A stretch of DNA of 64,000 nt, from contig JAFIGE010000001.1 of NCBI GenBank assembly GCA_020831585.1, positions 62,001-126,000 on the forward strand, written 5' to 3'. The DNA comes from Opitutales bacterium (lineage in GTDB: Bacteria > Verrucomicrobiota > Verrucomicrobiia > Opitutales > Oceanipulchritudinaceae). Of this stretch, positions 42,753 through 50,837 are shown piece by piece. Under the pieces are notes generated by a model, which was given only the letters and a program-made list of their open reading frames with translations, had not been told where the DNA came from and ran no database searches. Each line of letters begins with the position of its first letter. The stretch's first letter is position 1. The position numbers and the translations under genes are program-made.

Positions 42753-43688
42753 ATGCACCTCGTTGCCACCCTTGTAGAAGGTCATTTCCTGAAGGGCGCC
42801 GCTGCGCTCTATAACAGTCTCGTCGCCCACGGATTCGACGGATGTTTTGTCGTCGGGCACCGCGGAAAGGGGGATTTGCCCGCCGATTTAGTGCAACGCA
42901 TGTCCGGTCTGCCGGGCGACTCGCCTGCAATCGAGTTTGTTTCCCTGGACACGCCGCTTCACTTCACCAACTACAAGCCCCATTTCCTCGAATCACTTTT
43001 TGCGAATCGTCCCGGCGTAACCGCCATCACTTACCTTGATCCTGATATCGTTTGCTTGGCTCCCTGGCATTGGCTGCGTTCGTGGCCGGAGCACAGCGTG
43101 ACGGTGGCGGGCGATGTAAATTGGCGGATGGGGCCGGAGCACCCGATCCGTCATGCCTGGATGAAGCGGGTGGCTTCGCTGAACCTGCCGGTAAAGCGTA
43201 AACCGGAGACTTACTACAATGGTGGATTGCTGGCGATCCCGCGCCGGGATGCCGCATTTCTCGGGCTTTGGAGAACAATCATCGACGACTTCGCGGGGAA
43301 AGAAACGGCGCTCGATGGTCAGGGGGAGATTACGCTCTGGCGGAAAGAGGGCCGCTGGAATCTCTTTCACACACCCGATCAGGACGCGCTCAATATCGCC
43401 GTGATGCTTTGGAGCGGAGAGATCTGCGCCTTGGGTCCGGATGCGATGGGATTTGCGCCGGGAGGTGCGCCCTTGATTCCCCATGCCGTCGGCCCGGATA
43501 AACCGTGGCTTCGGGCAAACCTGAAGGAAGCCCTGCGGGGTCGACCCCCGCGTGTCGTGGACAAGGCCTTTTGGGAATTTTGCGGGGGGCCGGTTCAGGT
43601 TTGTTCGCCGATCCAATTGCGCCGTCAGCGGCGGATCCTCGCCCTTTGCGCGCTGCTCGGACGCTTCTACCGACGCGGCGGCCTTTGA
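42753..43688 (+). CDS. Putative GT-A glycosyltransferase
   Basis: 311 residues. MHLVATLVEGHFLKGAAALYNSLVAHGF at the N-terminus, a D-P-D in AITYLDPDIVCLAPWHWL (about 91-108), YYNGGLLAIPR (about 152-162) and TPDQDALNIAVM (about 208-219) follow the order found in GT8-like retaining GT-A enzymes, but no family is firmly recognised. Late residues IPHAVGPDKPWL (about 242-253) resemble the GT8 metal-ligand H-x-x-G-x-x-K-P-W motif. Likely sugar transfer in repeat-unit assembly. Confidence 0.8.
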   Translation: MHLVATLVEGHFLKGAAALYNSLVAHGFDGCFVVGHRGKGDLPADLVQRMSGLPGDSPAIEFVSLDTPLHFTNYKPHFLESLFANRPGVTAITYLDPDIVCLAPWHWLRSWPEHSVTVAGDVNWRMGPEHPIRHAWMKRVASLNLPVKRKPETYYNGGLLAIPRRDAAFLGLWRTIIDDFAGKETALDGQGEITLWRKEGRWNLFHTPDQDALNIAVMLWSGEICALGPDAMGFAPGGAPLIPHAVGPDKPWLRANLKEALRGRPPRVVDKAFWEFCGGPVQVCSPIQLRRQRRILALCALLGRFYRRGGL

Positions 43689-43709
43689 GGATCATTGAAA
43701 GCGGAACCC

Positions 43710-44606
43710 ATGCCCTTACCCATTGCCTTTTTCTCCGACCAGCACATGCTGCCCGGTTTGCATGTGGCTTTGCTTTCGTTGCTGGAGGCACTGGATGATC
43801 CGGACCGCGAGGCGGTGTCCATTTACCTGTTTCTCGACAATGTTCCTTCGGAGGAGACACGACGGCTCCGCGAGACCGCTTCACTTGCAAGGCACAAGCG
43901 GTTCGAGCTATCCGTTTCCGAGTTCTCGCCCAAAGCGCCCGAGGGGGCCGTGGGTCTGCACGGAAATGCAACGGTTTATGGGCGACTCCGGCTCCCTGAG
44001 TTGCTGCCGAATGCAGTCCGTTGCCTCTACCTCGATTCGGATTTGGTGATTCACCGGGATGTTCGAGAGGTGTTTGACCACTTCGATGGCGAACATATCT
44101 TGCTAGTTGATGGTGCAGGCACCCGGGAATACGCTTTGGAGCGAGACCTCTTCGCAAAAGCAGGGTTGAGCCTCCAGGGGCCCGTCTTCAATTCCGGTGT
44201 GATGGGGATCGATCTTGCCCTTTGGCGGTCAACTGATGTTGCCGGAAAATGTGCCGATACCGCACGGGTTTACGGTCAGGAACTGCTCTCCGCCGATCAG
44301 GCCTTGCTCAACATAGTGCTTTCAGATGCCTTCAAAGCACTCGGCGATGCCTACAACACGCAACTCTTCCCTTGGGCCCCACCGGTGGATCATTTGGAGA
44401 GGCGTATCTACCACTTCGTGGGATCACCCAAACCATGGGATCCCTTCGGCGCTTGGTTTTCCTCGCATTACCGGCTCTGGTGGCCGATCTATAAACGCAC
44501 CGCCATCGGGCATCGTTCGCCGCTGCGCTACGCCACGCGCGGCCGCACCCTCAGTATCGCACGGCAAATTGTCCGTAGCGCCGTGAGAAAATTCAGGCGC
44601 GGCTAA
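43710..44606 (+). CDS. Glycosyltransferase family 8
   Basis: 298 residues from ATG 43710; a TTG at 43695 would add five. PIAFFSDQHMLPGLHVALLSLLEAL (about 4-28), the D-x-D in RCLYLDSDLVIHRDVREVF (about 107-125), FNSGVMGIDLALWRS (about 158-172), SADQALLNIVL (about 195-205) and IYHFVGSPKPWDP (about 232-244). The H-x-x-G-x-x-K-P-W end is the GT8 signature. Only moderately similar to the three-GT8 cluster upstream. A 12-base gap separates it from the next gene. Confidence 0.92.
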   Translation: MPLPIAFFSDQHMLPGLHVALLSLLEALDDPDREAVSIYLFLDNVPSEETRRLRETASLARHKRFELSVSEFSPKAPEGAVGLHGNATVYGRLRLPELLPNAVRCLYLDSDLVIHRDVREVFDHFDGEHILLVDGAGTREYALERDLFAKAGLSLQGPVFNSGVMGIDLALWRSTDVAGKCADTARVYGQELLSADQALLNIVLSDAFKALGDAYNTQLFPWAPPVDHLERRIYHFVGSPKPWDPFGAWFSSHYRLWWPIYKRTAIGHRSPLRYATRGRTLSIARQIVRSAVRKFRRG

Positions 44607-44618
44607 GATAACGAAAGC

Positions 44619-45779
44619 ATGTTGCAGCGAATTCTCTTCATTTGCCCATCCGCAGACTTTGGTCGATGTGGTGTGGCGGACTATGTGAGGCGTCTCGCAG
44701 AAGCCTGCGGAGCCTCGCACGTGCGCTGCGCGATTCTCGCCCTTAACTCTGCGAAGGATGCAGCGACCGGTACTTCTCCATCGCTCCCTGTTTGGAATTG
44801 TATGGGGATTCTGGATGCAAAAGCCCGGGTATCCTCTTTACGGGACCAAATCCAAGATTTTTGCCCGGATTGGATCAGCCTGCAGTTCGTCCCGTATGGG
44901 TATCATCCCAAGGGCCTTCCCTGGAGTCTCGGACCCTTGCTACAAGAGATTTCGGGCCATGCGCGCCGACACATCTTTTTCCACGAACTGACCCTCGGGC
45001 TGCATCGTGAAGAGACTCTCAAAAACCGTGCTTACGGCATTTTGCAGCGCATGGCCCTACGGAAATTGCTGAATGATTGGAAGCCGCATGCCCTGCACAC
45101 CCATACGGCCCCCTATTTGGCTTGGCTGAAAAACCATGGCCATCCGGCGGAAGCGTTGCCCCTCTTTGGCAACATCCCCATCGCTGGTCGACCAGGCAAT
45201 CCTCCCCCGGTCCACCCGTCTTTCGATGAAGTGGTCCGCGATCGTAAGCCTATGCATCCGGCATTACTGGGCGGTTATTTCGGCACCTTTTACCCCGGAG
45301 CGGGAAATCCTGATTTCGTTGAAAGAATGCGTACCTTCGCCATTCGCTCAGGAAAGCAGATCGTGTTGTTCCTGGCGGGTCGCCAAGACCCGAACGCACG
45401 AGCCCGATGGGAACATCTCGCGGCCACATCGGACGACATCCTGCGCTTCATATTCCTCGGCGAGCTGCCCGATTCGGCAGTATCCAGCTACCTCCAGCAA
45501 CTTGATTTCGGCGTTGCCGCGACACCCTTTGCTCTCATCGAAAAAAGCGGCAGTGTCGCGGCGATGCGCGATCACGGGTTGCCCATGCTGGTACCGCGCA
45601 ACGACTGGACCCCGCGCTTTGCCGTTCCCGGGAATGCCCCGCGCAACATTTTTCCCGCATGGGGTGGGCATTCATTGGATCGTTTGCCGGAGGCGATCCA
45701 TTTGCGTGGCCCGGCGAGAGAATCGCTGCCCACTGTGGCCCAATCCTTCCTCACCCACCTGGCGAACCACGACGATTAA
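44619..45779 (+). CDS. GT4-like glycosyltransferase
   Basis: 386 residues. N-terminal LFICPSADFGRCGVADYVRRLAEAC, a CGVxDY pattern of GT-B transferases, and DWISLQFVPYGYHPKG (about 84-99). The C-terminal half has LGGYFGTFYPG and FIFLGELPDSAVSSYLQQLDFGVAATPFALIEKSGSVAAMRDHGLP (about 275-320), a GT4-like donor domain in which the usual E-x7-E is replaced. It could be a divergent GT4 or a related GT-B family. It likely acts at the cytoplasmic face. Confidence 0.75.
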   Translation: MLQRILFICPSADFGRCGVADYVRRLAEACGASHVRCAILALNSAKDAATGTSPSLPVWNCMGILDAKARVSSLRDQIQDFCPDWISLQFVPYGYHPKGLPWSLGPLLQEISGHARRHIFFHELTLGLHREETLKNRAYGILQRMALRKLLNDWKPHALHTHTAPYLAWLKNHGHPAEALPLFGNIPIAGRPGNPPPVHPSFDEVVRDRKPMHPALLGGYFGTFYPGAGNPDFVERMRTFAIRSGKQIVLFLAGRQDPNARARWEHLAATSDDILRFIFLGELPDSAVSSYLQQLDFGVAATPFALIEKSGSVAAMRDHGLPMLVPRNDWTPRFAVPGNAPRNIFPAWGGHSLDRLPEAIHLRGPARESLPTVAQSFLTHLANHDD

Positions 45780-45878
45780 ACATCCCCCGCTCCAGTCACG
45801 CTTTTACACCATCTCTTGGATAAAGAGTGCGTGAGCGAAATTTCGATGCAATAAGCAATCAAAGGCGCTCAGCGTAAA

Positions 45879-46850
45879 ATGAATTCACCAATCAGATACA
45901 GCAACTTCCGGTCGAACTACAGCCCCTTCGCGGTCCCGGCTTTCCGGGAAAAACTGGCGGAGTGCGGGTTTCTTCAAAGCAGCCTTTGGCATGCAGACGT
46001 CGTCTTTTGCCGTCACCGCAAAGCTGCTTCTGTCGCCGCCCGCCTCTTCCCCTTCAAGCAAGTGGTGATTTGGACACACGAGCCCGGTTACGATGAGACC
46101 GACCGGCTGCGGGTCCGATTTTGGCCTGGACGGACAACGCTCGTTTGCAACGTCTTTACCGGCAATGTGTTTTGGCACAACGCGCACTTTTTAGGCAGCT
46201 ATCACTACGATACGCGGGTGGATCTGGGGTTGCCCCTGGTCGAGCTGAATCCGTCGGCAATAGCCAACGCCGGCGAGTTTTCCCGGCGTCGCGGCGGACT
46301 CGCTGTCTTCGCAAAAAAGAATACTGAAGAGGAGCGTCGGATCGGTGGTGTCGACATTGATTTAAATGAGAAACGCCAACATATCGCGGAGGTCGGTCAC
46401 AGTCTTGGGGAATGCGTAATTGTCGGGCAGGGCTGGGGTGAAAAAGCGATGGAAGCCTCCGGGTGGGAGTCTGGCAAGGAGGAGCCGTGGTGGACCCGCA
46501 AGCTTAGCCTCTTGCGGGATGTTCGCTTTTCCATTGCCCTTGAAAACACCCTTTGGCCTCACTACGTCACCGAGAAAATCTGGCATGCGATCGTAGCCGG
46601 AGCGTTGCCGGTTTACTGGGGGCGGGGAAGCTCGATTTATGAATCGTTCGACCGGGAGAGCTTCGTCGATGCGGCGGACTACCCGACACCGGAAGCACTT
46701 TGGAACGGCCTGAGCACGATGGCGTGCGAAGAATGGTGTGCCCGGATGTCGCGCTGCGTCGAGGGGTTCAACCGCGCGGTTCGCCAGCGGGCCGCCGGAC
46801 CGCATCCCCTGGAGGAGGTGGTCGGGCGTCTGGCTTCCTTGCTGAAGTGA
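45879..46850 (+). CDS. Alpha-1,3-fucosyltransferase-like (GT10)
   Basis: 323 residues. The GT10 core is unmistakable: RFSIALENTLWPHYVTEKIWHAIVAGALPVYWG (about 216-248), containing the E-N and T-E-K-I residues that hold GDP-fucose. The acceptor-side domain includes WTHEPGYDET (about 69-78) and the FAKKNT-type linker. GT10 enzymes transfer fucose in alpha-1,3 or alpha-1,4 linkage, usually to GlcNAc. With the GT11 gene, two fucose linkages are predicted. A partial ORF with GTGA coupling follows. Confidence 0.93.
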   Translation: MNSPIRYSNFRSNYSPFAVPAFREKLAECGFLQSSLWHADVVFCRHRKAASVAARLFPFKQVVIWTHEPGYDETDRLRVRFWPGRTTLVCNVFTGNVFWHNAHFLGSYHYDTRVDLGLPLVELNPSAIANAGEFSRRRGGLAVFAKKNTEEERRIGGVDIDLNEKRQHIAEVGHSLGECVIVGQGWGEKAMEASGWESGKEEPWWTRKLSLLRDVRFSIALENTLWPHYVTEKIWHAIVAGALPVYWGRGSSIYESFDRESFVDAADYPTPEALWNGLSTMACEEWCARMSRCVEGFNRAVRQRAAGPHPLEEVVGRLASLLK

Positions 46851-47236
46851 TCCGGAGAGAATCCGTCCAACTCCAAACCGCCGGGTTCCCGAAAGCCCGG
46901 CTGGACCTTGAACTCATGGAAGACTATCTCGGTCGCGACGATCTGGTGGTGCAGCCCGGCATGGTCGAGCAAACACTCTTTTGCCTGATGATGGGAAGTG
47001 GTCCGACCTGGCAAACGACGCCGGAGGATGTTCATTGCTCCTACCGCCAGACCACAGTGAGTCCGTCCGCGCTCGCCGTGCATTTCATTTACTCGATGAA
47101 GCCCCATTGGCGCAAATATCTTTCCTTTCAACCCGCCAATCGTGTTGCGAAGATCAACCTGGTAAAAGCTAAACCGCTGACCTACAGTGCAATAGCTGTG
47201 CGCAAAGCAAGGAGGCTTCTACGCAGGCGACCTTAA
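46847..47236 (+). CDS. Short hypothetical protein, possibly a truncated gene
   Basis: 129 residues if read from the GTG at 46847, which overlaps the GT10 stop codon (GTGA). The sequence contains LELMEDYLGRDDLVVQPGMVEQTLFCLMMGSG (about 22-53) and HFIYSMKPHWRKYLSF (about 83-98). It reads like the C-terminal half of a larger GT-A-like enzyme, but no family is recognised and no N-terminal half is visible upstream. It may be a degraded gene or a small functional protein. An internal ATG at 46917 is another possible start. Confidence 0.45.
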   Translation: MIRRESVQLQTAGFPKARLDLELMEDYLGRDDLVVQPGMVEQTLFCLMMGSGPTWQTTPEDVHCSYRQTTVSPSALAVHFIYSMKPHWRKYLSFQPANRVAKINLVKAKPLTYSAIAVRKARRLLRRRP

Positions 47237-47248
47237 GAGTAAATCTAT

Positions 47249-48253
47249 TTGAAAATTTTAATATCCAGTCACGCCTTTGCCCCTTCGGTCGGTGGCATCG
47301 AGACGGTTTCTGCAATTCTCGCCCGCGAATGGAGCGCGGCTGGGCACGCGGTAACGATTACGACGGAGACGCCTGGAGACGATACGTGGGAGAACCTCCG
47401 GGTCCTCCGCTCACCAGAGAGAGCCGTTCTGCGTCGTCATATTGCCAAAGCGGATTTGTATTTTCAGAACCACATCAGCCTGCGTTCGCTGCTCCCGGCA
47501 TTCGGGTTGAAGACACCCGTCGCCGTCCTTCACCAAACCTACCTGTGGCCCTGGAACAAGCGGGCCGGACTTGCCGGGATCGCGAAATGGCTGATGGCAA
47601 GACGGCTCCGCAACCTGGCGATCAGCCGGGCAGTCGCTACCGCGCTCCCGGCCAACACACCGATCGTCGGAAATCCCTATGATGCAGCGACCTTCCAACT
47701 CCTTCCCGAGGTCGAACGCGGGAAGGAATTTTTGTTTGTCGGCCGGTTTGTCAGTGACAAGGGCATCGGACTTTTGCTGGAAGCCATGCGGTTCCTCCAC
47801 GCACGCAAGCCGGAGCCTGGTCCGCTTCGCCTCACTCTCGTTGGCGGCGGACCCGATGAGGCGTCCCTCCGGGCGGAGGTTGCCGCGATGGGGTTGGGCC
47901 ATGCCGTGACCTTTGCCGGTCCAAAAACGGGGCATGCGCTCGCCCGCGAATACAACGCCCATCGCGTCCTTGTTGTCCCCTCGCTCTGGCCGGAGCCCTT
48001 TGGAATCGTCGCTCTGGAGGGCGCGGGCTGTGGGTGCTATGTCATCGGGTCTTCGGCGGGCGGGCTGTCCGAAGCAATTGGACCCGCCGGGAGAACCTTT
48101 CCCAATGGCAATGCCGAAGCCCTCGCCGAATCAATGGCAACGGCGCTGGAGGATAATGACCTTCCCGCTGGAGAAATCCAGCGGCACCTCGAACCGTTTG
48201 CCCCGGCGACCTACGCCGCACAGATCCTCAAGCTGGCCTTGCTGAAACGATGA
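47249..48253 (+). CDS. Glycosyltransferase family 4
   Basis: 334 residues from a TTG start (MKILISSHAFAPSVGGIETVSAILA). GT-B domains: FLFVGRFVSDKGIGLLLEAMRFL (about 166-188), LTLVGGGPDEASLRAEV, and VVPSLWPEPFGIVALEGAGCGCYVIGS (about 242-268) with the E-P-F-G-x-x-x-L-E nucleotide-sugar motif. A classic GT4. The ATG of the next gene overlaps its TGA. Confidence 0.93.
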   Translation: MKILISSHAFAPSVGGIETVSAILAREWSAAGHAVTITTETPGDDTWENLRVLRSPERAVLRRHIAKADLYFQNHISLRSLLPAFGLKTPVAVLHQTYLWPWNKRAGLAGIAKWLMARRLRNLAISRAVATALPANTPIVGNPYDAATFQLLPEVERGKEFLFVGRFVSDKGIGLLLEAMRFLHARKPEPGPLRLTLVGGGPDEASLRAEVAAMGLGHAVTFAGPKTGHALAREYNAHRVLVVPSLWPEPFGIVALEGAGCGCYVIGSSAGGLSEAIGPAGRTFPNGNAEALAESMATALEDNDLPAGEIQRHLEPFAPATYAAQILKLALLKR

Positions 48254-49509
48254 TCCGTCTTATCCATCCGACCGGCAACGCCAACGTGCGCGCCGTGGCC
48301 GACGCTCTTGCACGGCATCAATTGCTGGAACAGTTCCACACCTGCCTCGCCGACGGAGTCGGTGTATCGGGAAAAGTATTACGCAAGCTCGCCCCCGATA
48401 CCTCCGCCCGCCGCCGCTTCGATTTGCCGACGGAGTGCATCCGGACGCATCCACTGCGTGAACTCACGCGGCAACTGGCTCCCCGCCTGAAGCTCCCCGC
48501 GCTCACCCGCCATGAAACCGGTTGGGCAAGTGTCGATGCAATCTACCACGCGCTGGACCGCACGGCCGCGAAGGGCTTGGATGCTTCCGGCTTGCGCGGC
48601 GTTTATGCCTACGAGGATGGAGCGCTGGCCACCTTCACGGCGGCCCGCAAGCGCGGCTTGCTCTGCGCCTACGACCTGCCCATCGCCTATTGGCGTCTCG
48701 GTCGCCAGATCCAATCCGAAGAAGCCGAACTCCAACCAGAGTGGGCCGGGACCCTGGATGCAATGCGCGACTCCCCGGAAAAGCTGGAGCGGAAGGACCG
48801 CGAACTCGCCGCCGCCAACATCGTGTTTTGCGCCAGCACGTTCACCCAGCGCTCCCTTGAGTTGTATCCAGGCGGCCTCGACAAACCAGTCATCCAAATC
48901 ACCTACGGTGCCCCCCCGCTGCCTCCAACTGAAAACCGAACACCGAACACCGAACACCGAACACCGCGAAGTCCTTTGCGCGTGCTCTTCGTCGGAGGCC
49001 TCTCCCAACGCAAGGGGCTTTCTTATCTCTTCGAGGCAGTCGGGCAAGCGCACAAGGCCATCGAACTGACGATCATCGGGCGCCGCCCCGGCCGGACCTG
49101 CGCGGCTCTGGAAGCGGCCCTCGCACAGCACCGCCACATTGACACCCTCCCCCACAGCGGTGTTCTGGAGGAAATGGCGCGCGCGGATGTATTCGTTTTC
49201 CCCTCACTTTTCGAAGGCTTCGGCCTCGTTCTCCTCGAAGCGATGAGCCGGGGGCTTCCCTGCATCACCACCCCCCACACGGCCGGACCGGATATCATCA
49301 CTGATGGAAGGGATGGCTATATCGTGCCGATACGGGATGCCGCCGCCATTGCCTCCCGATTGGAGTATCTGCACGCTGACCGGGACGCCCTGGGCGCGCT
49401 AGGACTGGCTGCCCAGGCAACCGCCAACCGGCTCTCCTGGGAAGCCTATGGCGACGCGACAGCGGCTGCCCTCGTGGAGCACCTGGATGGGCAAAAAATG
49501 CACCAATGA
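48250..49509 (+). CDS. Glycosyltransferase family 4 with an in-frame heptanucleotide repeat
   Basis: 419 residues. The C-terminal GT-B domain has LRVLFVGGLSQRKGLSYLFEAVG (about 242-264) and DVFVFPSLFEGFGLVLLEAMSRGLPCIT (about 314-341; E-G-F-G-x-x-x-x-E). Between the two domains, at 48935-48966, four perfect copies of the 7-bp unit ACCGAAC encode an ENRTPNTEHRTPRSP-type linker. A C7 tract lies just upstream (48911-48917). Gain or loss of one 7-bp unit would shift the frame, so phase variation is possible. Coupled at both ends by ATGA overlaps. Confidence 0.9.
   Translation: MIRLIHPTGNANVRAVADALARHQLLEQFHTCLADGVGVSGKVLRKLAPDTSARRRFDLPTECIRTHPLRELTRQLAPRLKLPALTRHETGWASVDAIYHALDRTAAKGLDASGLRGVYAYEDGALATFTAARKRGLLCAYDLPIAYWRLGRQIQSEEAELQPEWAGTLDAMRDSPEKLERKDRELAAANIVFCASTFTQRSLELYPGGLDKPVIQITYGAPPLPPTENRTPNTEHRTPRSPLRVLFVGGLSQRKGLSYLFEAVGQAHKAIELTIIGRRPGRTCAALEAALAQHRHIDTLPHSGVLEEMARADVFVFPSLFEGFGLVLLEAMSRGLPCITTPHTAGPDIITDGRDGYIVPIRDAAAIASRLEYLHADRDALGALGLAAQATANRLSWEAYGDATAAALVEHLDGQKMHQ
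48935..48966 (+). repeat. 7-bp tandem repeat in a GT4 gene
   Basis: Four exact tandem copies of ACCGAAC (48935-48962) followed by ACCG lie within the interdomain linker of the GT4 gene at 48250-49509. The unit length is not divisible by three, so change in copy number would frameshift the downstream donor-binding domain. Confidence 0.92.
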
Positions 49510-50777
49510 TTCTCAAACGCCTCATTTTCCTCTACTTTATCCTCCTCATATTGGAGGGCGCGCTTCGGAAGTGGTTTTTGCCGGGCTTGGCGACGCCCTT
49601 GCTGCTGGTGCGGGACCCGGTGGTTCTGGCGATCTATTTCATTGCCTTCCAGCAGAGGCTCTTTCCGCTGAACAATTGGGTCATGGCAGCGTTGGGCATG
49701 GCAGGCCTGGCTTCTTTGACGACTTTGGTCGTCGGGCACGGACACATCCCCACAATCGCCTTCGGGGTGCGTGCCAACTTTCTCCATGTGCCCCTGATTT
49801 TCGTGATGGCGCGCGCGCTGGATGTTTCCGATGTATGGCGTTACGCGACGTGGATGCTCTACATCGCGCTGCCAATGACGGTGCTCCTTGCCGTGCAGTT
49901 TCTTTCCCCGCCCACCGCCTGGGTAAATGTGGGCATCGGAGGAGAGGGCACGGCCAGTTTCGACGGCGTGGGTGACCGCATGCGCTCCTCGGGAACCTTC
50001 AGCTTCATCAACGGTCTCGTGGCCTTCTACACCCTCGCCTTTTCATGTTGGCTGGCGCACCTTCTTAATAGCGACCGGCGCACGGCCGTGCCCGGCTGGT
50101 TACTGGCCGCGTGCGGGGCGGCCCTGATTCTGAGCATCCCCCTTTCCATCAGTCGCCACCTGATGGTGGGCGCGGGCATCGTCGCAGCCGGAGCCGCTGC
50201 CGTCTTTCTCCGCTCCCCCGGGGGCGGGAAGCTCTTGGCGCGTGTGGTCCTGGTTGTCGGGATCGCTTTGGTCGTGGCCAGCCAACTGCCCATCTTCGAT
50301 GAGGCCCTCGGGGTGATGGAGCAACGGGTGGAACAAGCCGCCGAAATCGAGGGAACCGCCGACGAAGTCTTTGTCCACCGCATCTGGAACGATCTGGCGG
50401 GACCGCTGCGGGCGATCGATTTTGGCGAACCCTTCGGCATCGGCTTGGGCGCGGGCACGCAAGCGGGGGCGCAGCTGTTTATGGGGCAACGCGGATTCCA
50501 CGGGGGCGAGGGTGAGTGGTGGCGGCTCCTCTGGGAAATGGGCTTCCTCCTGGGCGGTTTCTTTATCCTATACCGCTTCTGGCTCACCGTGCGCATGGCG
50601 CTCTTCGGATGGTATTGGCTCAAGGGAGGCAATCCCCTCCCCTGGCTCATTTTCCTTGCGGCCGGTCCCCTTGTGCTCAATGGGCAATGGGGACAGTCCA
50701 CCGCCCTTGGATTTGCCGTCTTCGGAGCCGGCTTATGCCTCGCCGCAGGAAGACTCGCCCCGACAGCGCAAGACTGA
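49506..50777 (+). CDS. O-antigen polymerase-like multispan membrane protein (Wzy-like)
   Basis: 423 residues with about ten hydrophobic spans, including FLYFILLILEGALRKWF, AIYFIAFQ, LPMTVLLAVQFL, LVVGIALVVASQLP and a large loop (about 260-340) with conserved-looking charged residues (HRIWNDLAGPLRAIDFGEP; GHGEG-type FHGGEGEWW). This architecture fits Wzy/O-antigen polymerase or a related ligase, which acts at the periplasmic face on lipid-linked repeat units. Wzy sequences diverge strongly, so the assignment rests on topology and position. ATGA overlap with the GT4 upstream. Confidence 0.7.
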   Translation: MILKRLIFLYFILLILEGALRKWFLPGLATPLLLVRDPVVLAIYFIAFQQRLFPLNNWVMAALGMAGLASLTTLVVGHGHIPTIAFGVRANFLHVPLIFVMARALDVSDVWRYATWMLYIALPMTVLLAVQFLSPPTAWVNVGIGGEGTASFDGVGDRMRSSGTFSFINGLVAFYTLAFSCWLAHLLNSDRRTAVPGWLLAACGAALILSIPLSISRHLMVGAGIVAAGAAAVFLRSPGGGKLLARVVLVVGIALVVASQLPIFDEALGVMEQRVEQAAEIEGTADEVFVHRIWNDLAGPLRAIDFGEPFGIGLGAGTQAGAQLFMGQRGFHGGEGEWWRLLWEMGFLLGGFFILYRFWLTVRMALFGWYWLKGGNPLPWLIFLAAGPLVLNGQWGQSTALGFAVFGAGLCLAAGRLAPTAQD

Positions 50778-50837
50778 TGCCCTGCTTCCGGTATTTTCCG
50801 GATTTCCCGAAAACCCTGCTTCCAGCCGCTGCCTTCC

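Noticed and set aside
48935-48966. Short tandem repeats as a CRISPR array
   Set aside because: The unit is 7 bp with no spacers and lies within a coding sequence; no other regularly spaced repeat was found in the window, so no CRISPR is called.
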